Positions 56,220 to 64,000 of a stretch of DNA of 64,000 bases are shown piece by piece. Numbering within the stretch: the first letter of the stretch is position 1; each line of letters starts with the position of its first letter. Position numbers and translations under genes: made by a program. The DNA is from Epiperipatus broadwayi (lineage: Eukaryota; Onychophora; Udeonychophora; Euonychophora; Peripatidae): contig JAQFVV010000072.1 of assembly GCA_028023455.1 (NCBI GenBank), positions 4,842,214 through 4,906,213 of the forward strand, read 5' to 3'. The notes under the pieces are model-generated. The model saw only the letters and a list, made by a program, of their open reading frames with translations. It did no database searches and was not told where the DNA came from.

Positions 56220-58465
56220 TGTAACGAGCACAGACGTTCGTTACATTGTTTTTTTTTTATATATATTATTAAACAAGTTAAAATAAAAAGTTCGCATTTA
56301 AAAACTTTCTTTAAAAATTGAAATTAAAATATCGTCTTAAACTCTTATATATTAAGTCGCACAGATAATAAAAATTATTAAAATAAAATTTTTATTAAAG
56401 AAAAAGGTATTTTTAAAACTAAATTTTAAAAAGATTTGGAGATAAAATTATATCTCTAAATCTGTCTTTAAATATATTTTTGATTTGGAAAACAGGGTAA
56501 TTAATTAGAAATGGAAATGATTGTTAATTAGTTAAATGTAAACCAGCCTTGAGCAGTTAAATGAAATAACTTCAGTCAGATAGAAAGAAAACAATAGAAA
56601 CGGATTAGCCAATGAAAGAAATCCATTTGGGAAATCGGACCTCAGCGAAAGGATCATTACATCCATGACGCAATGTTAATTCAATCCTTTGACAAAAATA
56701 TAAAAAGGACAAGTTTTGGAAAGCATAGGTTAGTGACTGGAAATTGATTGATTATTGACGATGTAACAGCTAGGTGTTAGCGCTGGGGGGATTGAAAAAG
56801 ACGCACAGCTTCAATCCCTTCAGTTCTGCTAAGAAAGAGAAAAAAATGGGCCATCGTTTATACAATGAGGACCAACTACACGAAAAACAAAATCTCCAAA
56901 GGATAAATAAATAAATCAACCGGATACTAATCTTCGGACGACGTGGGAATTCACGTTTAAACGGCCAGGAATATAATAGGATGAACTATTTCAATAACCG
57001 TAAGAACTTTAAAATTTATGAACAGTAAATTAAAAACTTTTCATATTTAAAATGATTTTAATATTATTCTATCTGACCAACAATATTTATTAATTGGTTA
57101 TAATTTTATTTAATGTATTTAATTTGTAAAATCATTTCCATTTATTTATTTATTTATTTAATTTTGTTCTTTAAGTTGTTATGATTTCTGTTTTCCGTTA
57201 AATAAATTATAAAAAAAATGTTAAACTTGAGTCGGGCGTGAATGGCTGTATCGATTTGTAAAGATAATTAAGGGAGGGTAATCTTGGGTTGTTCATTTCG
57301 TGGTTGAATTGGTTCAATGGATTGGATATATTTATGTAATTAGTAGGTGTAATATGAGATCCGCTACGGGCAGGATTATAGATATACGCCACACACCCTC
57401 TGTTTGCCTATGGATGGGTTTGTAAGTCGGCAGAAGACCGCAGCCCATTCCTATGGAGTTTTTAGTTTATTGATCTACTTGCCCACAGATGTCACATTCC
57501 TGTGGGTGGAGAGTCAATGTCGTTTTTCTTTCTTCATATTGTTCAGATGTACATTCCTGACAATATAATTGTGTTGTCGTATCATGCTACATTGAATACA
57601 TGAATGTATCAGATGGATTGGCGCCGGTTGATTGCGAAATGTGTTGCCTAGGGTTAAATAGGGATAGAATATTTTATTTTCGAATGCAAATCTATATAGT
57701 ATATTCAGGCTCGATCCTATAAAACTATTAAATTTAAGTTGTTTATAGACGCTTGCATAGATTGGCTATCGGTTAAATATGTTTGCGTTTTCATATTTGA
57801 TCAAAATATATAGACATTCGACAAATACTGATACCTTACGGTGAGTATCTAAAAGGTATTTATTCGGATGTCTTTTAAGTTATTGGTGACGATGCAGGTA
57901 TCTTACGATGAATACTAGAGGGTTTCTTATATTTCCCTCTGCAATTGTCAGTAATCAATAACTTTGTATTTTGATCGTTTATGTTTACTTTGAAATGTTT
58001 TTGACCGTTGAAATCTATGTAACCGATCTATAGCAACATATTAAACAGGTTAATATAATCCCATCTGTGCGAACTTGATTAAAAATGTAAATTTATAATA
58101 TAATAGTAACTCAATGTAAATTAAAGTAAAATCAAAGTTAAAAATAATGTTAAATGTTTAAATGTAAATCACTAAAATAATTTTAAACCTTATATATATG
58201 TGCATAAATAAATCTGTTTGTATGATAATTACTGGCAGTGGCTTACTTTATTCTTTTATATACTAGTAAATGATATTATTAAATCTCTGCTATTCCACTG
58301 AGCTAGTGACAATGGGCTAACGATCTAAATATGTAAATAAAGTGGAATCCTAACAGCGCGTATCTGCCTACTTTATAAATTTTTCTAGGCTCAAATGCCT
58401 AGATGGCGCCCTTTGGTAGTGCGGTGCGGTGCGATGCGATCTCCCACTTCGTTTGGATCGTTATA
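56220..58465 (+). repeat. 5' LTR, 2.25 kb
   Basis: Unusually long LTR with GC-richer middle parts. It holds a TATA box at 56699, CCTTACGGTGAGTATC at 57836 and its variant TCTTACGATGAATACT at 57900. A 61-codon minus-strand frame at 57207-57392 is present identically in both LTRs but looks incidental. Confidence 0.9.
56699..56708 (+). promoter_or_regulatory. TATA box of the LTR promoter
   Basis: TATAAAAAGG lies about 480 bp into the LTR, in a moderately GC-rich context; TGACGCAAT (ATF/C-EBP-like) is about 30 bp upstream at 56667. Transcription would start near 56730. The identical site in the 3' LTR is at about 59720. Confidence 0.55.
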
Positions 58466-59234
58466 ATTGGCGTCCCAAGTGTGGCCTTACCTCAGAGATT
58501 GACCCTGAGAAGGGGAATTAATGCTGAAATTTCCGATCTTTAATAAACCACAAATACCCTGAGCAAATTTTATCAAAATGAATGTTTTATCTGCTTACAT
58601 AAGTCGGATATTTTTAAATTTTATAAAAGCACTGCCAGCAAGAAATTGCGCATATATATTAAATAAAAGAAAGTATAAAATAATTTTAAAACTAATTTTT
58701 GTAAATTAAAAAGAAAATCAAAAGGTTGCATTGGATATGTCTTTTTTTTGTTAATATATATTTATGCGTTAACGTGTATAGGCGCACAGCCACGGAAGTT
58801 TATGATCGAAATGTGGTACCTTACGATGAGTACCGTTGGGAATTTACGTCAGTGTAATCCTATTTATGCATTTCAATCAGTCATAAATAAGTTGGTGGTA
58901 GTTATAATTGTGCTGCAAATATACACGTATAAATCCATTATCTTGGAACATATTTATCTCAATGCAACCTTCCTAAATAAGTTAAATAATTTGTTTGTCA
59001 TGCCGTAAGTAGAAATCAAATGGATAAAATAAAATAGAATTCTCGGGGGGAGGGGTGTTAACGTAAATGGTCCTTAGGTAGGCGATGGTCAACATTTTCT
59101 TTTTCTTTTTGTATATAGTTTTTTGTAAAATTATTAACCGAATGTTTGTAAATTTTGTTAATACCGTAATTACTAACCCTAAGTAAAATATTTTTTTTTT
59201 TTTGATCATTTTTTTTTAAGTAACTTTACTGATA
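58466..59234 (+). other. Non-coding interior of the young LTR element
   Basis: Begins with the primer-binding-like TGGCGTCCCAAGTGTGG at 58468. It contains a third CCTTACGATGAGTACC at about 58820 and a G-rich GGGGGGAGGGG at 59044-59054 that resembles a polypurine tract but lies 180 bp from the 3' LTR. No frame of interest. Confidence 0.7.
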
Positions 59235-61486
59235 TGTAACGAGCACAGACGTTCGTTACATTGTTTTTTTTTATATATATTATTAAACAAGTTAAAATAA
59301 AAAGTTCGCATTTAAAAACTTTCTTTAAAAATTAAAAATTGAAATTAAAATATCGTCTTAAACTCTTATATATTAAGTCGCACAGATAATAAAAATTATT
59401 AAAATAAAATTTTTATTAAAGAAAAAGGTATTTTTAAAACTAAATTTTAAAAAGATTTGGAGATAAAATTATATCTCTAAATCTGTCTTTAAATATATTT
59501 TTGATTTGGAAAACAGGGTAATTAATTAGAAATGGAAATGATTGTTAATTAGTTAAATGTAAACCAGCCTTGAGCATTTAAATGAAATAACTTCAGTCAG
59601 ATAGAAAGAAAACAATAGAAACGGATTAGCCAATGAAAGAAATCCATTTGGGAAATCGGACCTCAGCGAAAGGATCATTACATCCATGACGCAATGTTAA
59701 TTCAATCCTTTGACAAAAATATAAAAAGGACAAGTTTTGGAAAGCATAGGTTAGTGACTGGAAATTGATTGATTATTGACGATGTAACAGCTAGGTGTTA
59801 GCGCTGGGGGGATTGAAAAAGACGCACAGCTTCAATCCCTTCAGTTCTGCTAAGAAAGAGAAAAAAATGGGCCATCGTTTATACAATGAGGACCAACTAC
59901 ACGAAAAACAAAATCTCCAAAGGATAAATAAATAAATCAACCGGATACTAATCTTCGGACGACGTGGGAATTCACGTTTAAACGGCCAGGAATATAATAG
60001 GATGAACTATTTCAATAACCGTAAGAACTTTAAAATTTATGAACAGTAAATTAAAAACTTTTCATATTTAAAATGATTTTAATATTATTCTATCTGACCA
60101 ACAATATTTATTAATTGGTTATAATTTTATTTAATGTATTTAATTTGTAAAATCATTTCCATTTATTTATTTATTTATTTAATTTTGTTCTTTAAGTTGT
60201 TATGATTTCTGTTTTCCGTTAAATAAATTATAAAAAAAATGTTAAACTTGAGTCGGGCGTGAATGGCTGTATCGATTTGTAAAGATAATTAAGGGAGGGT
60301 AATCTTGGGTTGTTCATTTCGTGGTTGAATTGGTTCAATGGATTGGATATATTTATGTAATTAGTAGGTGTAATATGAGATCCGCTACGGGCAGGATTAT
60401 AGATATACGCCACACACCCTCTGTTTGCCTATGGATGGGTTTGTAAGTCGGCAGAAGACCGCAGCCCATTCCTATGGAGTTTTTAGTTTATTGATCTACT
60501 TGCCCACAGATGTCACATTCCTGTGGGTGGAGAGTCAATGTCGTTTTTCTTTCTTCATATTGTTCAGATGTACATTCCTGACAATATAATTGTGTTGTCG
60601 TATCATGCTACATTGAATACATGAATGTATCAGATGGATTGGCGCCGGTTGATTGCGAAATGTGTTGCCTAGGGTTAAATAGGGATAGAATATTTTATTT
60701 TCGAATGCAAATCTATATAGTATATTCAGGCTCGATCCTATAAAACTATTAAATTTAAGTTGTTTATAGACGCTTGCATAGATTGGCTATCGGTTAAATA
60801 TGTTTGCGTTTTCATATTTGATCAAAATATATAGACATTCGACAAATACTGATACCTTACGGTGAGTATCTAAAAGGTATTTATTCGGATGTCTTTTAAG
60901 TTATTGGTGACGATGCAGGTATCTTACGATGAATACTAGAGGGTTTCTTATATTTCCCTCTGCAATTGTCAGTAATCAATAACTTTGTATTTTGATCGTT
61001 TATGTTTACTTTGAAATGTTTTTGACCGTTGAAATCTATGTAACCGATCTATAGCAACATATTAAACAGGTTAATATAATCCCATCTGTGCGAACTTGAT
61101 TAAAAATGTAAATTTATAATATAATAGTAACTCAATGTAAATTAAAGTAAAATCAAAGTTAAAAATAATGTTAAATGTTTAAATGTAAATCACTAAAATA
61201 ATTTTAAACCTTATATATATGTGCATAAATAAATCTGTTTGTATGATAATTACTGGCAGTGGCTTACTTTATTCTTTTATATACTAGTAAATGATATTAT
61301 TAAATCTCTGCTATTCCACTGAGCTAGTGACAATGGGCTAACGATCTAAATATGTAAATAAAGTGGAATCCTAACAGCGCGTATCTGCCTACTTTATAAA
61401 TTTTTCTAGGCTCAAATGCCTAGATGGCGCCCTTTGGTAGTGCGGTGCGGTGCGATGCGATCTCCCACTTCGTTTGGATCGTTATA
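59235..61486 (+). repeat. 3' LTR, 2.25 kb
   Basis: Almost identical to 56220-58465. It has an extra AAAAATT near 59335 and a T in place of G at 59577. The base immediately upstream run is CTTTACTGATA, not a purine tract. Confidence 0.9.
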
Positions 61487-61744
61487 ATATATATATATCA
61501 ATCAGTGCAGCATAGTGCAGTAATTGAAAGAAATTATAATAATTTTTTGTTACAAAGTACATATTTTTTACTTTTTTATAATTAAAAATAACCTGGAACA
61601 ACATAATAAACACAAATTTATTAGTGCATGCATGTATTTATAATATAGCTTTTATACACAACAAAAGTTAAAACCTGAAATTAAGTTTGTGCTTTGCTAA
61701 TATAAAATATTTACACATAAGTTAGATATTGAGATAGACAAGAT

Positions 61745-62050
61745 CTATCCCAATATTAAATCATTCAGTATACATCCATTTCTTTTAATAATCAAGAAAT
61801 GGATGTAAAGTGAATGATTTAACATATTCACCCTCTCATTTCAAGAGACTTGAGGTTGGCCTACATAAGTGCTTTTAGGTTTGAAAATAAGATAGTTGTT
61901 TTTATTTTTTCAAGGTCTTCATCTTGTGGCTAAAATGAGAGTATCCTCACATTTAACATCACTAATTTAATATTATGTATGACATAATGAAGATGGTTTG
62001 TTACTAAATAGAATTGCAATCTGACACTGCACTAGTAAAGTTCATTGATT
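61745..62050 (-). repeat. Inverted relative of the 53-kb tandem array, with hairpin
   Basis: On the minus strand the unit order matches 53090-53370 (TTTCAAACCTAAAAGCACTT, CCACAAGATGAAGACC). The first 80 bp form a hairpin: AATCATTCAGTATACATCCA with TTTCTTTTAATAATC-type spacer, and TGGATGTAAAGTGAATGATT. Confidence 0.65.
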
Positions 62051-62139
62051 ATTACATAAATACAATTTGTACATCTTACTTCAAACACTTTATAGCTAAT
62101 TATATATATATGCAAACAGAACTCATGTTTTCATAGCCC

Positions 62140-62235
62140 TGCAATCTTTCCTAGGGCTGAACTGAAATACTACTAGTTCTGAGGAAGACCGCAGAACAGT
62201 TGAAACATTAGATTCTGTGTACATATATATATATA
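62140..62235 (+). repeat. Family 3-like fragment with weak hammerhead core
   Basis: CTGAGGAAGACCGCAGAACA then GTTGAAACATTAG at about 62179-62212 follows the order CUGANGA, helix II, GAAAC. Helix II pairs only partly. Confidence 0.35.
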
Positions 62236-62274
62236 TTGTACCCTTGCAATTGGTACAGATAGATAGATGTTTTC

Positions 62275-62695
62275 CTGAATGTTTGTGATGATGATGTTCT
62301 AGGTGTATTTTTATATTGGACTATTTCCATCATCTAATATATATATTGAATGTCTTTAGAAAAATTTAACTTTATTTAAATATTCCAAATACATTCAATT
62401 GTTAGTAATATCACATCAAACAGGATGGTTATTAGTTAGAGCATTACCTTAAAATTCAATACTCAAGAATCTAAGGGTCCAGGTTCAAATCCCATGCTAG
62501 TAGTGTCACTGGTCAGGCCAGCAACACATGAAGAAGAGGGGAGAAAAATACTTTACTAACCTGTTTGCTGTGCTATTACTAACAGTTGAATGTATTTGGA
62601 ATATTTAAATAAAGTTAAATTTTTCTAAAGATATTCAATATACATATTAGATGATGGAAATAGTCCAATATAAAAATACAAATAGATAAGGTGTA
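62275..62695 (+). mobile_element. tRNA-like SINE module between inverted PLE tails
   Basis: The left flank (62280-62425) is the reverse complement of the right tail (62570-62690): TTGGACTATTTCCATCATCT against AGATGATGGAAATAGTCCAA. Between them lie a degraded A box (GGTTATTAGTTAGAGC at about 62426), B box GGTTCAAATCC (62482-62492), and ATGAAGAAGAGGGGAGAAAA, a damaged ribozyme core without GAAAC. It is a compact version of the architecture at 37667-39682, lacking the endonuclease. Confidence 0.65.
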
Positions 62696-62699
62696 GCTA

Positions 62700-64000
62700 T
62701 TTTTAAAAAAAATTAAATTCAGGTGATTTTTTAATATGGAATTATAATGTCATAGGTAGTAGGAATTCAAACTCAGTAAATAGAAGCCTATAAAGATGTT
62801 TAAATAGTTTAGTCATTTTAATATAAGTTAAAATAATATAATATAGTGTAAAAGAAAGTATTAATTTTATTTATTATATTCAAAAGTTGCTATGATAATA
62901 TGATAGCTTAATTATAGTAGTAAATATTTTATATATGTTTAAAATAATTATTTTATTTAAAATATTATTTAAATGATAATTAACTTAATATTAGTCTAGA
63001 ATATTATGAAAATGTCACATGGTCTAAGGTGTTTATATGAGCTTTCAAGAGTTTAAAAAAAGAAAACTTTGATTTTTAGCTTATTAACAAAATAAAGATA
63101 ATGTTTTAAAAATAATTATTATTGTTATTATTATTTTGTTTAAATGTAATATTTTGTTTTAAAAATTAATATTTTTAGGGTTATTAAAATGTTTAAATTG
63201 TTTTAACAAAGATATTTTTTTTTTTTAGATAAAAATATTTAATATTTAAAGTATTGAATAAATCTAATATTTAACCCTTAAACCGCTAATTCTTTTATTG
63301 GCCGAGTGAGGTAAAAGTCCAAACTTTTAATTGGTCAATTCACAACTCAATTGTCTAAAAGTCCAAACTTTTAATTGGTCAATTCACAACTCAATTGTCA
63401 ATTGATAAACTGAAGCATCAAAATATATTCATCTTTTAATATTATATTCACTTTAGTTTCATTTGTAAAAAGTATATTAATAATTTGTCAGGTCATGGAA
63501 GCGAATGAAAGTTTTTTCAAAAATAAATTTCTATTTATAATTTTAAAAATATTTCTTTGAGGAAAAACGTAAAAAGAAAATTAGTCACCAACAAAAAAGC
63601 TTTCGTAATGTCAGTAATTTTTTCCAAATGTTATGCTGTGAAAAAATAAATAATTTTTTATAAAGACTTAACTATTTTTCTAAAATAATTTTATTTTTAG
63701 CATATTTTATCAAAATAATTTATAATTTGTCAAAAAATACGCTTAAAATGGTCTAAAACATTCATTTATCATTTTTGAAATGAAAGAAAAGACATTGTAA
63801 CTCTAGTTTTTGACAGCCATTTTCTTTGTTGTCAAAATTTAAAACAGCCAACCAAATCTAAGAAGGGGCATTATTTTACCTTTGTTAAACCTATACCACA
63901 AGTTTTATTGATTTTTTACTTGTAAAATAATTCAAGAGAGGGCAGCATCTTACCGAACTTTTTTTAACCTTTCAAGAGTGTAAAATGTCAATGGTAGCGT
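62700..64000. other. AT-rich DNA with a 44-bp tandem pair
   Basis: AAAAGTCCAAACTTTTAATT starts two adjacent copies at 63313 and 63357 (ending AACTCAATTGTC). No genes recognised. Confidence 0.5.

Larger units (their letters stand above)
56220..61486 (+). mobile_element. Young non-coding LTR retrotransposon (LARD/TRIM-like)
   Basis: Two LTRs of 2,246 and 2,252 bp flank only 769 bp of interior. By eye they differ by one T-run length, one 7-bp duplication and one substitution (56556/59577), so insertion was very recent. They start TGTAACGAGC and end CGTTATA. A primer-binding-like TGGCGTCCCAAG follows the first LTR by two bases. ATAT flanks both sides in a (TA)n target. No gag, pol or env is present, so mobility must depend on proteins from elsewhere. 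Confidence 0.85.

Noticed and set aside
57207-57392. 61-codon minus-strand frame, identical in both young LTRs (also 60228-60413)
   Set aside because: Identity follows from LTR duplication; no recognisable domain, and LTRs are not expected to encode antisense protein.
56220-61486. Segmental tandem duplication as explanation of the 2.25-kb direct repeats
   Set aside because: TGTAAC...GTTATA ends, a primer-binding-like sequence two bases inside the first copy and matching ATAT flanks fit an LTR element better.

Overview
The window looks like gene-poor, repeat-dense, very AT-rich nuclear DNA from an invertebrate metazoan. I found no conserved host protein-coding gene, no rRNA and no stand-alone functional tRNA. 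What can be identified is nearly all mobile-element sequence: RTE-type and other non-LTR retrotransposons, Penelope-like elements (PLEs), Ty3/gypsy-type LTR elements, DNA transposons (Merlin, a Tigger-like TIR element, an unclassified TIR element), tRNA-like SINE modules, fold-back elements and microsatellites. The taxon is not resolved. The TE mix and the (TA)n-(TG)n and (TATC)n tracts suit several invertebrate phyla. Bacterial features such as operons, RBSs and CRISPR arrays do not apply.

Layout. 0-7 kb: decayed LINE pieces on both strands (tail at about 143-575 +, RTE RT at about 1960-2780 -, LINE endonuclease and linker at about 5100-6800 -), broken up by a small repeat carrying hammerhead-ribozyme-like cores (about 1010-1665 and 5868-6095). 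7.3-8.5 kb: a 385-bp fold-back element, then a cluster of a second repeat family with a nearly complete type I hammerhead (8346-8400; a second copy at 21499-21550). 8.5-12.4 kb: dispersed repeats and a decayed LINE on the minus strand. 12.87-13.31 kb: a (TATC)n tract. 13597-14711: a 5'-truncated RTE copy with a 13-bp target-site duplication. 15-25 kb: decayed LINE, LTR and palindromic repeats. 25087-34513: one minus-strand LTR retrotransposon (gag remnant, 1.37-kb LTRs, ATAA target duplication), with a LINE inserted in one LTR and two TIR DNA elements nested inside.

36.1-36.8 kb: a Merlin transposase relic (-). 37667-39682: a 2-kb palindrome of two truncated PLE copies, each with a GIY-YIG endonuclease domain, a tRNA-like module and a hammerhead-like core. 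43657 to about 49990: a decayed plus-strand gypsy element whose gag contains a perfect 87-bp triplication. About 51.0-51.66 kb: a PLE reverse transcriptase relic. 52.8-53.9 kb: a degenerate tandem array. 56220-61486: a very young LTR element with 2.25-kb LTRs, a 769-bp non-coding interior and a TATA box. 61.7-62.7 kb: repeats related to the PLE and tandem families. The rest is AT-rich DNA without recognisable content.

The unifying theme, and the best candidate for an under-described system, is self-cleaving RNA motifs linked to small retroelements. At least three hammerhead-like architectures are visible. They occur in a retrozyme- or SINE-like repeat, in a fold-back repeat, and in the tails of PLE-related modules.
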